The notes: generated from the sequence alone by a model not told the origin. DNA of 64,000 bases from Acidimicrobiales bacterium (GCA_016716005.1 JADJXE010000001.1:2865001-2929000); one strand, 5' to 3'; positions 8,382 through 17,524 are shown, numbered from the stretch's first letter. A program made the numbers and translations.

Positions 8382-9410
8382 CTACGGGCAGACGGTTCCG
8401 GCCTCGACGGCGGGCGACACGGCCGCGTTCCCGCCGAGGATGGTGATGCGGCTGGGGGCGGCGGCGGCGATGCCGGCGGCCACCACGCCGGGGACGCAGG
8501 CGGTGCGGGTGAGCACCATGACGTTCTGGTTGGGGGTGATGCCGGCTGCCTGGGCCTGCCCGGTGAACAGGGCGCCGGCCAGGCCGTCGGGCCAGTTCTC
8601 GCCGGTGGTGACCACGATGTCGTAGGCGCCCGGGCCGAGAGGCAGCCAGATGGCCACCGAGCGCTCGTAAGCGTTGGCGCCGGGCACCCGGGCCACGGCG
8701 AAGCCGAGCCCGGCCAGGGCGGCTTCGACCGCGGGTGACACTTCGGCCGGCCCGCCCATGATGGCGATGTTCACGAAGCCGAGCCCGGCCAGGTTCGTGA
8801 GCGTGGTGACCACGGGCAGCGGGAGCGGTCCGTTGGGCGGGACGAGGAGCAGCGGCATGCCGTAGACGGCGCCGGCGGCCCCGGCGATCATGGCGTCGGC
8901 GAAGTCGGTGCCGCTGGCCACCAGCACGGTGGCGAACGGGCCCGGCGGCGGCGGGGTCGAGTTCACGATCTGGGCGGCGGTGGCGTAGCGGTCGGCGCCG
9001 GCGATCCGGATCACGGTCACGCCAGGCTGGCCGAGCTGCGCGAACACGGCGTCGCTGACGGCGGCGGTGCCCCCGAGCACGAAGATGGCGGGGGGCGCCA
9101 GGCGGGCCAGCTCGTTCTGGGTGACGGTGGGGATGGAGTCCCGGCGCACCAGCAGCACGGGGAACCTGGCGACGCCGCTGAACCACCCGGCGGCGATGGC
9201 GTCGGGGTAGTTCTCGCCTGAGGCGATGAACACGGGCCACCCGCTCGGCGCGAACTGGCCCGAGATCAGGGCGGCGGTGGTGTAGCGGTCAGGGCCGGCG
9301 ATGCGGAACACCGGCTGGGCTGCGGCCGGCTCGGGGATGGCGACGATCGACATCACCAGCCCGATGGCGGCCAGCACGGGGAGGAGCAGTCGATGGTTCC
9401 GGCGAGGCAT
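8382..9410 (-). CDS. Cell-wall-binding repeat 2 surface protein, copy 1
   Basis: A 342-residue exported protein. A signal peptide (positive start, hydrophobic core, AAAQ cleavage near residue 31) is followed by three CWB2 (PF04122-type) modules, each opening with an IAGxDRY(T/A)TAA motif or a degenerate form and containing ENYPDA, TDFADA or ENWPDG, a run of valines, and GGxAAVS. Three CWB2 modules in a row are known to form a triangular wall-anchoring unit in clostridial surface proteins. No other effector domain is present, so it is essentially only a wall-binding unit. AAGGAG lies 6 nt before ATG 9410. It is the third gene of a tandem triplet whose copies are nearly identical at the DNA level. 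Confidence 0.9.
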   Translation of the reverse strand: MPRRNHRLLLPVLAAIGLVMSIVAIPEPAAAQPVFRIAGPDRYTTAALISGQFAPSGWPVFIASGENYPDAIAAGWFSGVARFPVLLVRRDSIPTVTQNELARLAPPAIFVLGGTAAVSDAVFAQLGQPGVTVIRIAGADRYATAAQIVNSTPPPPGPFATVLVASGTDFADAMIAGAAGAVYGMPLLLVPPNGPLPLPVVTTLTNLAGLGFVNIAIMGGPAEVSPAVEAALAGLGFAVARVPGANAYERSVAIWLPLGPGAYDIVVTTGENWPDGLAGALFTGQAQAAGITPNQNVMVLTRTACVPGVVAAGIAAAAPSRITILGGNAAVSPAVEAGTVCP

Positions 9411-9423
9411 GGCGCGCTCCTTG

Positions 9424-10458
9424 CTACGGGCAGACGGTTCCGGCCTCGACGGCGGGCGACACGGCTGCGTTCCCGCCGAGGATGGTGATGCGGCTGGGGG
9501 CGGCGGCGGCGATGCCGGCGGCCACCACGCCGGGGACGCAGGCGGTGCGGGTGAGGACCATGACGTTCTGGTTGGCGGTGATGCCGGCCGCCTGGGCCTG
9601 CCCGGTGAACAGGGCGCCGGCCAGGCCGTCGGGCCAGTTCTCGCCGGTGGTGACCACCACGTCGTAGGCGGCCGGTGGCAGGAACAGCCAGATGGCCACC
9701 GAGCGCTCGTAGGCGTTGGCGCCGGGGATGCGGGCCACGGCGAAGCCCAGCCCGGCCAGCGCGGCCTCGACGGCGGGTGACACCTCGGCCGGCCCGCCCA
9801 CGATGGCGACGTTCACGAAGCCGACCCCGGCCAGGGTCGTCAGCGCGTTGACCACCGCCAGCGGGAGCGGCCCGTTGGGCGGGACGAGGAGCAGCGGGAG
9901 GCCGCCGTAGACGGCGCCGGCAGCCCCGGCGATCATGGCGTCGGCGAAGTCGGTGCCGCTGGCCACCAGCACGGTGGCGAACGGGCCCGGCGCCGGCAGG
10001 CCTGCGTTCAGGATCTCGGCCGCGGTGGCGTAGCGGTCGGCGCCGGCCAGGCGGATCACCGCCACCCCGGGCCGGCTGAGCTGGCCGAACACGGCGTCGC
10101 CCACGGCGGCGGTGCCCCCGAGCACGATGATGGCGGGCGGCGCCAGGCGGGCCAGCTCGTTCTGGGTGACGGCGGGGATGGAGTCGCGCCGCACCAGCAG
10201 CACGGGGACCCCGGCCGCGCCGCTGGCCCACCCGGCGGCGATGGCGTCGGGGTAGTTCTCGCCGGAGGCGATGAACACCGGCGACCCGCTCGGCGCGAAC
10301 TGGCCCGAGATCAGGGCGGCGGTGGTGTAGCGGTCAGGCCCGGCGATGCGGAACACCGGCTGGGCTGCGGCCGGCTCGGGGATGGCGACGATCGACATCA
10401 CCAGCCCGATGGCGGCCAGCACGGGGAGGAGGGGGCGGCGACGGTTCGGTGTGGCCAT
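9424..10458 (-). CDS. Cell-wall-binding repeat 2 surface protein, copy 2
   Basis: A 344-residue paralogue of its two neighbours with the same plan: signal peptide ending in AAAQ, then three CWB2 modules and the C-terminus NAAVSPAVEAGTVCP. It starts at ATG 10458, with GAGGGAG 7 nt upstream; an upstream in-frame ATG at 10518 has no ribosome site. Only 13 bp separate it from copy 1, whose own AAGGAG sits in that gap. The first module and the last ~90 residues are almost identical to those of the other copies. The middle module varies in its loops, for instance the stretch after the second DRYATAA. Confidence 0.88.
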   Translation of the reverse strand: MATPNRRRPLLPVLAAIGLVMSIVAIPEPAAAQPVFRIAGPDRYTTAALISGQFAPSGSPVFIASGENYPDAIAAGWASGAAGVPVLLVRRDSIPAVTQNELARLAPPAIIVLGGTAAVGDAVFGQLSRPGVAVIRLAGADRYATAAEILNAGLPAPGPFATVLVASGTDFADAMIAGAAGAVYGGLPLLLVPPNGPLPLAVVNALTTLAGVGFVNVAIVGGPAEVSPAVEAALAGLGFAVARIPGANAYERSVAIWLFLPPAAYDVVVTTGENWPDGLAGALFTGQAQAAGITANQNVMVLTRTACVPGVVAAGIAAAAPSRITILGGNAAVSPAVEAGTVCP

Positions 10459-10546
10459 GGGGTGACTCCCTCGGTCAGCGGTGGGGTCGCCCGCCTCGAC
10501 GGCGGACGACCCCACCACGTGCGGTGTCGCGAAGGGCCAGTCCCCG

Positions 10547-11584
10547 CTACGGGCAGACGGTGCCGGCCTCGACGGCGGGCGACACGGCTGCGTTCCCGCC
10601 GAGGATGGTGATGCGGCTGGGGGCGGCGGCGGCGATGCCGGCGGCCACCACGCCGGGGACGCAGGCGGTGCGGGTGAGGACCATCACGTTCTGGTTGGCG
10701 GTGATGCCGGCCGCCTGGGCCTGCCCGGTGAACAGGGCGCCGGCCAGGCCGTCGGGCCAGTTCTCGCCGGTGGTGACCACCACGTCGTAGGCGGCCGGTG
10801 GCAGGAACAGCCAGATGGCCACCGAGCGCTCGTAGGCGTTGAGGCCGGGCACGCGGGCCACGGCGAAGCCCAGACCGGCCAGTGCCGCCTCGACGGCGGG
10901 TGACACCTCGGCCGGCCCGCCCATGATGGCGATGTTCACGTAGCCGGCCCCGGCCAGGGTCGTCAGCGCGTTGACCACCGGCAGCGACAGCGGCCCGTTG
11001 GGCGGCACGAGGAGCAGCGGGAGGCCGCCGTAGACGGCGCCGGCGGCGCCGGCCACCATGGCGTCGGCGAAGTCGGTGCCGCTGGCCACCAGCACCGTGG
11101 GCTGGCTCACGACCATCGCCGGCGCAGCGAAGTTGTTGGCGATCTCGGCGGCGGTGGCGTAGCGGTCGGCCCCGGCCAGGCGGATCACCGCCACGCCGGG
11201 CTGGCCGAGCTGCGCGAACACGGCGTCACTCACGGCGGCCGTGCCCCCGAGCACGTAGATGCCGGGCGGCGCCAGGCGGGCCAGCTCGTTCTGGGTGACG
11301 GTGGGGATGGAGTCGCGCCGAACCAGGAGCACGGGGAACCCGGCGACGCCGCTGATCCACCCGGCGGCGATGGCGTCGGGGTAGTTCTCGCCGGAGGCGA
11401 TGAACACGGGCGCCCCGCTGGGCGCGAACTGGCCCGAGATCAGGGCGGCGGTGGTGTAGCGGTCAGGGCCGGCGATGCGGAACACCGGCTGGGCCGCGGC
11501 CGGCTCGGGGATGGCGACGATGGAGACGACCAGCCCCAGCGCGCACAGGAGCGGGACGACGAACCGATGATGATGTCGAGGCAC
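10547..11584 (-). CDS. Cell-wall-binding repeat 2 surface protein, copy 3
   Basis: A 345-residue protein, first of the triplet in transcription order. GTG 11584 is preferred because GGAAAGGGG lies just upstream and the protein then starts VPRHHHRFVVPLLCALGLVVSIVAIPEP, matching the signal peptides of the other two; the ORF extends to 11647 without support. Three CWB2 modules follow. The second contains an insertion relative to the copies (NNFAAPAMVVSQPT). An 88-bp gap separates it from copy 2, so copy 2 may have its own promoter. Confidence 0.87.
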   Translation of the reverse strand: MPRHHHRFVVPLLCALGLVVSIVAIPEPAAAQPVFRIAGPDRYTTAALISGQFAPSGAPVFIASGENYPDAIAAGWISGVAGFPVLLVRRDSIPTVTQNELARLAPPGIYVLGGTAAVSDAVFAQLGQPGVAVIRLAGADRYATAAEIANNFAAPAMVVSQPTVLVASGTDFADAMVAGAAGAVYGGLPLLLVPPNGPLSLPVVNALTTLAGAGYVNIAIMGGPAEVSPAVEAALAGLGFAVARVPGLNAYERSVAIWLFLPPAAYDVVVTTGENWPDGLAGALFTGQAQAAGITANQNVMVLTRTACVPGVVAAGIAAAAPSRITILGGNAAVSPAVEAGTVCP

Positions 11585-11751
11585 GACTGACCCCTTTCCT
11601 CGACGTGTGTCGACTCCATCGTGAACCCCGCGGGCTGGCGCGTACACCCCTGGAGGTGACGAGGGATCGCCACCGGTGGCGGGGGTCGTCCCGGCCGAGC
11701 GCGACGCGGCCCCAGCGTCGGCCTTCTCCCCCCGATCGGCCGCGCGGCCGG

Positions 11752-12198
11752 TCAGGCCGCGGTCACGTGGGCGTCGAGGCGCTCGAGGGTGCGCACCATG
11801 CCCTGCCGGTTGCGGTCGGGCACGCGGAGCAGCTCGAGCAGCCAGGGCGCCCGGTTGGTGGCGTAGTCGAAGGTCTCGACCACCCGCGTGCCGCCCTCGA
11901 CCGGCTCGAGCTCGTACCGCCAGACGTGGCCGCCCATGTGGCGCCAGGCGATGCGCCGGCCCTCGTCGAACTCCACCACGGTGTTGGTGATCCGGTAGGG
12001 CACGCCCAACCGCATGTCCATGCCGAACGTGGCCCCGGCCGACAGCCGGGCCGGGTCGCCGGCCCGGGCCGCCTTCACGGTGCCCGACCCGTCGATCGCC
12101 GCGTGCTGGGTCGGGTCGGCGAGCACCTCGAAGATCGTCTCCGGCGGAGCGGCGATCACCCGCTCGACCGTCACCCGGCGCGTTCCCTCGTCGCTCAT
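11752..12198 (-). CDS. SRPBCC (START-like) family protein
   Basis: A 148-residue polyketide-cyclase/dehydrase-type SRPBCC protein. It begins MSDEGTRRVTVERVIAAPPETIFEVLADPTQHAAIDGSG, the standard opening of the fold (IxAPPExxFxxLxDPxxHxxIDGSG), and ends with an amphipathic helix (GMVRTLERLDAHV). This cytoplasmic fold has a deep hydrophobic cavity for lipid-like ligands. Its ATG overlaps the stop of the FAD oxidoreductase by 4 bp, so it is the last gene of a three-gene operon. The ligand is unknown. Confidence 0.85.
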   Translation of the reverse strand: MSDEGTRRVTVERVIAAPPETIFEVLADPTQHAAIDGSGTVKAARAGDPARLSAGATFGMDMRLGVPYRITNTVVEFDEGRRIAWRHMGGHVWRYELEPVEGGTRVVETFDYATNRAPWLLELLRVPDRNRQGMVRTLERLDAHVTAA

Positions 12199-13463
12199 GC
12201 TGCTCGCTCCTCCGTGTGTCGCAGGTCGTGGATCAGGGCCTCGGCGGTGCGGCGCCCCGAGAAGAGCGCGCCCTGGATCGAGGCGGTGTCGCGGTGGTCG
12301 CCGCACACGTACCGACGGCCCCCCAGCCGCACGCGCTGCCTGGGATGCAGGGGCGGGCGCTGGTCGGGCTGGCCGTGGGGGATCCGGTAGGTGCGGAGCA
12401 GCTCCCAGCGCTCGACCGGGGCACCGAACCAGCCTCGGAGCTGGCGGCGGGCCTCGTCCTCCAGATCGGCGGCGAGGGTGCCCGGGCACGCGGCGGCGAC
12501 GAGCGCCTTCCCGGCGGGGGCGTAGGCCGGCGCCACCGCCGACAGCACGGCCAGGTTCGCCACCGGGCCCGAGGACGCGCCGTCGAGCACCAGCACCGGC
12601 TCGTGGACGGGGGCGTCGGCGGCGTCGGCCGCGAAGTAGACGCAGCTCGCGGGCTTCGACCCCACCGCCGGGAGCCCGAGGAGGCGGGCCGCCTCCGGGC
12701 CCTCCACGGCCACCACCAGGGCGTCGGCGTCGACGCGGCGGCCGCCGGCGAGGACGGCGGCGGTGCCGTCGAGCGCCTCGACCCGTGTGCCCAGGTGCAC
12801 CGAGCCGGCGGGCAGGACGCCGGCGAGCTGGGCGGGGATGGCGCCCATGCCCGCGGCGGGGACGGCGGCGTCGCCGTCGGAGAGGGTGCGGAAGATGACG
12901 TCGAACATGCGGCTGGACGTGGCCAGGGAGGGGTCGAGCTGGATCCCGCCCACGAGCGGCCGGAAGAACCGCTCGATGATGGCCGGGGAGAACCCCCGCC
13001 GGCGGAGGGCGTCCGCGGTCGTGGTCTCGGGCCGGCGGAGCAGGTCGGCGGCCGGGCCCCGGCGCAGCTGCTGGCGCAGCCACCCGACGCGGGCCTTGTC
13101 GGCCAGCGACCCGATCGGGGCGCGCAGGGTGGCGAGGGCGTGGCCGGGCTGGCGGAGGGGATCGGCGACCCGGTGGAGCGAGCCGTCGCGCCACACCAGG
13201 GCACCGGGCTCGAACCGGCGCAGCTCGAGGGCGGCCACGTCGAGCTGGCGGGCCAGCTCCGGGTAGGCGGTGAGCAGCACCTGGAAGCCGCGGTCGAGCA
13301 GGAAGCCGTCGACGTGGTCGGTGCGGACCCGCCCGCCCACGCCGTCGCCGGCCTCGAGCACCACGCTGCTCACCCCGGCGCCGTGCAGCGTCCGGGCGCA
13401 GGCCAGGCCGGCCAGCCCGGCGCCCACGATCACCACGGGCGCCCGGTCGGGGATCCCGCTCAC
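12195..13463 (-). CDS. NAD(P)/FAD-dependent oxidoreductase (amine oxidase/phytoene desaturase-like)
   Basis: A 422-residue flavoprotein. The dinucleotide-binding motif VVIVGAGLAGLACARTLHGAGVSSVVLEAGDGVGGRVRTD occupies residues ~8-47 and is the FAD-binding start of the flavin amine oxidase/protoporphyrinogen oxidase/carotenoid desaturase superfamily. A second FAD contact at the C-terminus reads YVCGDHRDTASIQGALFSGRRTAEAL. GTG 13463 overlaps the TIGR01777 gene stop, and the 3' end overlaps the SRPBCC start, giving a translationally coupled trio. No carotenoid or haem genes are nearby, so the substrate is undetermined. Confidence 0.88.
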   Translation of the reverse strand: MSGIPDRAPVVIVGAGLAGLACARTLHGAGVSSVVLEAGDGVGGRVRTDHVDGFLLDRGFQVLLTAYPELARQLDVAALELRRFEPGALVWRDGSLHRVADPLRQPGHALATLRAPIGSLADKARVGWLRQQLRRGPAADLLRRPETTTADALRRRGFSPAIIERFFRPLVGGIQLDPSLATSSRMFDVIFRTLSDGDAAVPAAGMGAIPAQLAGVLPAGSVHLGTRVEALDGTAAVLAGGRRVDADALVVAVEGPEAARLLGLPAVGSKPASCVYFAADAADAPVHEPVLVLDGASSGPVANLAVLSAVAPAYAPAGKALVAAACPGTLAADLEDEARRQLRGWFGAPVERWELLRTYRIPHGQPDQRPPLHPRQRVRLGGRRYVCGDHRDTASIQGALFSGRRTAEALIHDLRHTEERAA

Positions 13464-14377
13464 GCTGCGGCCGGCCTGCCGAGCAGCTCGCGCAGCGCGA
13501 CCTCGAGCGTGGCGTGCCGGAAGGCGAAGCCGTCGGCCTCGAGCACCGTGGGCCGCACCCGCTGGCTCCCGAACAGCAGGTTGTCGGCCAGCTCGCCGCC
13601 GAGCAGCAGCGCCGGCCCGAAGCGCGGGATGGGCAGCACCGCGGGGCGGTGGAGGACGCCGGCCAGGGTCTTGGTGAGCTCGCGGTTGGTGACCGGGTTC
13701 GGGGCGGTGAGGTTCACCGGCCCGGTGACGGTGCACGCCGGGTCGAGCAGGTGCAGGATCGCCGCCACCTCGTCGGGCAGCGAGATCCAGCTCTGCCACT
13801 GCGCGCCCTTCCCGAACCGGCCGCCGAGGCCCAGCTTGAACAGGGGCAGCTGCTTCTTCAGCGCCCCGCCGTCGGGGGACAGGACGATGCCGGTGCGGAT
13901 CCGCGGCACGCGGATGCCGGCCTCCTCGGCGGGCGCCGCCGCGGCCTCCCAGGCCACGACCACGTCGGCCAGGAACCCCTCGCCCCGGGGGCTGGCCTCG
14001 GTGAGCACCTCGTCGCCGCGGTCGCCGTAGAAGCCGATGGCCGACCCGCTCACCAGCACCCCCGGCGGTGTGGCCAGGCCGGCGATGGTCCGGGCGATCA
14101 GGCTGGTGCCCTGCACCCGGCTGTCGAGCACGGCGGCCTTGTGCTCCGGGGTCCAGCGCCTGTCGGCGATGCCGGCGCCGGCCAGGTGCACCACCGCGCC
14201 GATGCCCTCGAGGCTGGCGGCGTCGATCTGGCCGGTGGCCGGGTCCCAGGCGACGGCGTCGTCGCCCGGGGCCGGGGTGGCGCGGACCAGGCGGACGGGG
14301 CGGTGGCCGGCGGCGCGCAGGGCGGGGAGGAGGGCGGTGCCGATCAGGCCACTGGCTCCGGTGACGGCGACGTCCAT
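13460..14377 (-). CDS. TIGR01777 family epimerase-like protein (YfcH/SulA type)
   Basis: A 305-residue atypical short-chain dehydrogenase with MDVAVTGASGLIGTALLPAL at the N-terminus (Rossmann GxxGxxG), VVHLAGAGIADRRWTPEHKAAV and a C-terminal DUF1731 part containing VRPTVLEADGFAFRHATLEVALREL. This architecture is characteristic of TIGR01777, whose physiological role is unsettled. ATG 14377 leads the three-gene overlapping operon with an FAD oxidoreductase and an SRPBCC protein, which hints at action on a shared hydrophobic metabolite. Confidence 0.9.
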   Translation of the reverse strand: MDVAVTGASGLIGTALLPALRAAGHRPVRLVRATPAPGDDAVAWDPATGQIDAASLEGIGAVVHLAGAGIADRRWTPEHKAAVLDSRVQGTSLIARTIAGLATPPGVLVSGSAIGFYGDRGDEVLTEASPRGEGFLADVVVAWEAAAAPAEEAGIRVPRIRTGIVLSPDGGALKKQLPLFKLGLGGRFGKGAQWQSWISLPDEVAAILHLLDPACTVTGPVNLTAPNPVTNRELTKTLAGVLHRPAVLPIPRFGPALLLGGELADNLLFGSQRVRPTVLEADGFAFRHATLEVALRELLGRPAAA

Positions 14378-14486
14378 GGTTTCCTCGCTTGCTCGGTCAC
14401 GGGTGGGTCCGGGGTGCTACAGCACCGCTGGGCGGTGATTTACTCCTCAATGGAGGGACCGGTCGGCGGCCCCGGCCCGGTCAGGG

Positions 14487-14492
14487 TAGGTT
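14487..14492 (+). promoter_or_regulatory. -10-like hexamer of mscL
   Basis: TAGGTT, 9 nt before ATG 14502. There is no Shine-Dalgarno sequence in between, so the message is leaderless or nearly so. Confidence 0.45.
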
Positions 14493-14501
14493 GCCGCGCC
14501 T

Positions 14502-14903
14502 ATGAAGAAGTTCATCGGCGAGTTCAAGGCCTTCATCCTGCGGGGCAACGTCCTCGACCTGGCCGTCGCGGTCGTGGTCGGCGCCGCGTTCGTCGCGGTG
14601 GTCAACTCCTTCGCCAACGGCGTGCTCATGAACTTCGTGGCCGCGATCTTCGGCCAGCCCAGCTTCGACTCCATCGTCTGGCACCTGGGCGACGGCAACA
14701 TCCTCATCGGGCAGTTCCTCACCTCCGTGGTGAACTTCCTCGTCGTGGCCTTCGCCATCTTCCTGGTGGTCAAGGGCGTGAGCACCCTGCAGGAGCGGCG
14801 CAAGCGGGGGCAGCTGGCCGAGGACGAGATCCCCGCCCCGAGCGACGAGGCCGTGCTGCTGTCGGAGATCCGCGACCTGCTCCGCCAGCAGCAGGGGTCG
14901 TAG
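14502..14903 (+). CDS. mscL: Large-conductance mechanosensitive channel MscL
   Basis: A 133-residue osmotic safety valve of the cytoplasmic membrane that forms a homopentamer. It opens MKKFIGEFKAFILRGNVLDLAVAVVVGAAF: the amphipathic N-terminal helix followed by the pore-lining TM1 (LRGNVLDLAVAVVVGAAF, a strong family signature). TM2 (FLTSVVNFLVVAFAIFLVVKGV) is at residues ~69-91, followed by a charged cytoplasmic helix. Length is normal for the family. Confidence 0.97.
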   Translation: MKKFIGEFKAFILRGNVLDLAVAVVVGAAFVAVVNSFANGVLMNFVAAIFGQPSFDSIVWHLGDGNILIGQFLTSVVNFLVVAFAIFLVVKGVSTLQERRKRGQLAEDEIPAPSDEAVLLSEIRDLLRQQQGS

Positions 14904-14921
14904 ACCCGGGCGCGGCGGGCG

Positions 14922-14927
14922 TACCGT
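14922..14927 (+). promoter_or_regulatory. -10-like hexamer of the aldo/keto reductase gene
   Basis: TACCGT, 6 nt before ATG 14934, fits transcription starting at the A of the start codon. Confidence 0.5.
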
Positions 14928-14933
14928 GGCGCC

Positions 14934-15899
14934 ATGAGATACGTCGAGGCCGGGGGCGTGCGCGTCTCCGCGATCGGGTTGGGCACCTGGCAGTTCGGCT
15001 CCCGCGAGTGGGGCTACGGCGACGCCTACGCCGAGACGACGGCGGCCGAGCTGGTGCACCGGGCCCTCGACCTGGGCGTGAACCTCATCGACACCGCCGA
15101 GGTGTACGCCTTCGGCCGGTCCGAGCGCATCGTCGGTGAGGCCGTCGCCGGGCGGCGCGACGAGGCCTTCCTCGCCACCAAGGTGTTTCCGGTGCTGCCG
15201 GTGGGGCCGGTGGTGGCCTGGCGGGGCCGCCAGTCGGCCCGGCGCCTCGGCGTCGACGTGATCGACCTGTACCAGGTGCACTGGCCCAACCCGGTGGTGC
15301 CCCTGGCCGCCACCATGGGCGGGATGGGCGCGCTGGCGGCCGAGGGGCTGGTGCGCCACGTGGGGGTGAGCAACTTCTCGGCCGACCGCTGGCGCGGGGC
15401 CGAGCGCCTCCTCGGGGCGCCGGTGCTGTCGAACCAGGTGTCCTACAGCCTGGTGGTGCGGGGGCCCGAGCGCGACGTCCTCCCCCATGCTGCGCAGGCC
15501 GACCGGCTGGTGATCGCCTACAGCCCGCTGGCCCAGGGGTTCCTCTCCACCCGCTACCACGCCGGGAACCGGCCCGGCGGGGTGCGGGCCACCAACCCGC
15601 TGTTCCTGCCCCAGAACCTGGAGCGGGCCAGGGGCCTGTTCGACGCCCTGCGCGACGTGGCCGCGACCCACGTCGTGACCCCCTCGCAGGTGGCGCTGGC
15701 CTGGGTGATCCGGCGGCCCAACGTGGTGGCCATCCCCGGTGCGTCGAGCGTCGCCCAGCTGGAGGCCAACGTGGAGGCGGCCTCGTTGACCCTCACCGAC
15801 GCCGAGGACGAGCACCTCACCGAGGCCGCCCGAGCGTTCCAGCCGGTGCGGGGCGTGGGGGCCTGGCCCGGCCTGGTGCGCGCCCGCCTGGGGCGCTGA
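14934..15899 (+). CDS. Aldo/keto reductase
   Basis: A 321-residue NADP(H)-dependent TIM-barrel oxidoreductase. It has the AKR signatures GLGTWQFGSREWGYGD, VNLIDTAEVYAFGRSERIVGEAV (catalytic Asp and Tyr), a catalytic Lys in LATKVFP, VDVIDLYQVHWPNP with the His, and the cofactor-binding C-terminus VVAIPGASSVAQLEANVEA. Length fits the AKR11/12-like bacterial groups. It is downstream of mscL (30 bp) but has its own -10 directly before the start. Substrate unknown. Confidence 0.93.
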   Translation: MRYVEAGGVRVSAIGLGTWQFGSREWGYGDAYAETTAAELVHRALDLGVNLIDTAEVYAFGRSERIVGEAVAGRRDEAFLATKVFPVLPVGPVVAWRGRQSARRLGVDVIDLYQVHWPNPVVPLAATMGGMGALAAEGLVRHVGVSNFSADRWRGAERLLGAPVLSNQVSYSLVVRGPERDVLPHAAQADRLVIAYSPLAQGFLSTRYHAGNRPGGVRATNPLFLPQNLERARGLFDALRDVAATHVVTPSQVALAWVIRRPNVVAIPGASSVAQLEANVEAASLTLTDAEDEHLTEAARAFQPVRGVGAWPGLVRARLGR

Positions 15900-15981
15900 C
15901 GGCGGGGCGGCGGTCGGCGTTCTCAGCCCGGCTGGCCACCGCCAGGGTGGTCGACCTGGCGAAGAACCGCAACGAGCGGGG

Positions 15982-17466
15982 TCATCCGCCGGCCAGGGAT
16001 CGGGAGGCGGGGGTGGCGCCCGGCGTCGGGGCCTGCGGCGGGCGGGGCGCCGACCGAAGGCGCACGACGGCGTCGATGCCACCGGTGGGTGCCGGCTCGA
16101 GGCCGACCGTGCCGCCGTCGGCGGCGACCAGGCGGGCCACGATCGACAGCCCCAGCCCGCTGCCCCCCAGGTCGTCGCGGTGGCGGCCCGGATCCGAGCG
16201 CCAGAACCGGTCGAAGGCCCGCTCGCGCTCCTCGGGGCCGAGGCCGGGGCCCTCGTCGACCACGTGCAGCTCCACTGCGCCTGAACCTGAGGTGGAGGTC
16301 GAGGCCCGGAGGGCCAGCGTGGCGCCCGCGGGGGACACCTCCAGGGCGTTGGCCAGCAGGTTGTCGAGCACCTGGGCCAGGTGGTCGGCGGTGGCCAGCG
16401 CCCAGGGGCCGCCGGCGGCGGGGCGGGTAACCGACAGCTCCACGCCCCGCTCGGCGGCCAGCGGCGCCCACACGGCCCGCCGCTCCTCGACGGCGGCGCC
16501 CACGTCGAGCGGCCCGGTCCCCGTGCCGCTGGCGGTGCGGTCGGCGCGGGCCAGCGCCAGCAGCCCGTCGACGAGCCGGGAGAGGCGGGCCAGCTCGGCC
16601 AGTGCGGCGTCGAGGTCTTCGCGGGCGGGCTCGGCCACGTCGGCGTCGAGGTACTCGAGCCGGAGCCGCAGGGCGGTGAGGGGGGTGCGCAGCTGGTGGG
16701 AGGCGTCGGCCACGAAGGCGTCCTGGGATCGAACCAGCTCCTCGAGACGGGCCGCGGTGTCGTTGAAGGCCCGCGCCAGGGCGCGCACCTCCTCGGGGCC
16801 CTCGTCGGCCGGGGCCCGGGCGGCCAGGTCGCCGGCGCCCAGCCGGGTGGCCGCCTCCTGCACCCGCCGCAGGGGCCGGGTGACGCCGCGGGCCAGGGCG
16901 ACGCCCACCAGGGCCACGGCGCCGAGCGACACCGCGGCCACCAGCCCGAGCCCGAGCCAGTACCGCCGCACGCGGGCGTCGACCGCCGACGAGGGATACG
17001 TGAGGCGCACGGCCCCGTGCACGACGCCGCCCGACGCGACCGGTACGGCCACGTAGACCAGGTCGGTGTCGAGGGTGGCGGAGTGGCGGCTGCCGGTGGC
17101 CACCTCGCCCCGCAGGGCGGCTTCGAACTCCGGGCGGGTGGCGAAGGTGCGCTCGCCCGGGGCGGGCGGGTCGGTGTCGACCAACGCCAACCCCTGGTCG
17201 TCGACGATCACGACCCGCCCGCCGGTCTGCTCGGCGTAGCGCCCGGCGATGGCCGTGAGGCCGGCCGTGCCCGGGCTGCTCCCGTCGGCGGCCACGTCGT
17301 CGAGGGCGTCCTCGGCGAAGGTGGCCAGCGCCACCGCGTCCCGCTCGACCTGGGTGGTGAGGTCGTCGAGCTGGCGACGCCCGTAGGTGATGCCGAGCGG
17401 GATCTCGAGCACGGCCAGCAGCACCAGGGTGACGGCCAGGTAGGACAGCACGAGTCGCCGGGTCAT
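15982..17466 (-). CDS. Sensor histidine kinase
   Basis: A 494-residue membrane kinase of a two-component system. TM1 is at residues ~7-28, an extracytoplasmic sensor segment spans ~30-165, and TM2 is at ~170-195. A HAMP domain (RGVTRPLRRVQEAATRLGAGDLAARAP) follows. The H-box DASHQLRTPLTALRLRLEYL gives the phospho-accepting His. The catalytic domain has the N-box (DNLLANALEVSP), G1 (DEGPGLG), F-box (FDRFWRS) and G2 (GGSGLGLSI). ATG 17466 lies 58 bp after the response-regulator stop. The signal is unknown; the divergent redox operon is a candidate target. Confidence 0.93.
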   Translation of the reverse strand: MTRRLVLSYLAVTLVLLAVLEIPLGITYGRRQLDDLTTQVERDAVALATFAEDALDDVAADGSSPGTAGLTAIAGRYAEQTGGRVVIVDDQGLALVDTDPPAPGERTFATRPEFEAALRGEVATGSRHSATLDTDLVYVAVPVASGGVVHGAVRLTYPSSAVDARVRRYWLGLGLVAAVSLGAVALVGVALARGVTRPLRRVQEAATRLGAGDLAARAPADEGPEEVRALARAFNDTAARLEELVRSQDAFVADASHQLRTPLTALRLRLEYLDADVAEPAREDLDAALAELARLSRLVDGLLALARADRTASGTGTGPLDVGAAVEERRAVWAPLAAERGVELSVTRPAAGGPWALATADHLAQVLDNLLANALEVSPAGATLALRASTSTSGSGAVELHVVDEGPGLGPEERERAFDRFWRSDPGRHRDDLGGSGLGLSIVARLVAADGGTVGLEPAPTGGIDAVVRLRSAPRPPQAPTPGATPASRSLAGG

Positions 17467-17524
17467 GGTCGCGTCAGCCTCGCTGCCCGTGCCCGTGCCC
17501 GTGCCCGCCCCGGCCCCGCGGCGC

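Noticed and set aside
8382..11584. Direct repeats in the CWB2 region considered as a CRISPR-like or IS-derived array
   Set aside because: The repeats are whole homologous coding sequences without spacers, terminal inverted repeats or a transposase.
12199..13194. N-terminal extension of the SRPBCC frame over the FAD oxidoreductase gene
   Set aside because: The extension is Arg/Pro-rich, and the oxidoreductase in another frame has complete FAD motifs. The SRPBCC gene starts at ATG 12198.
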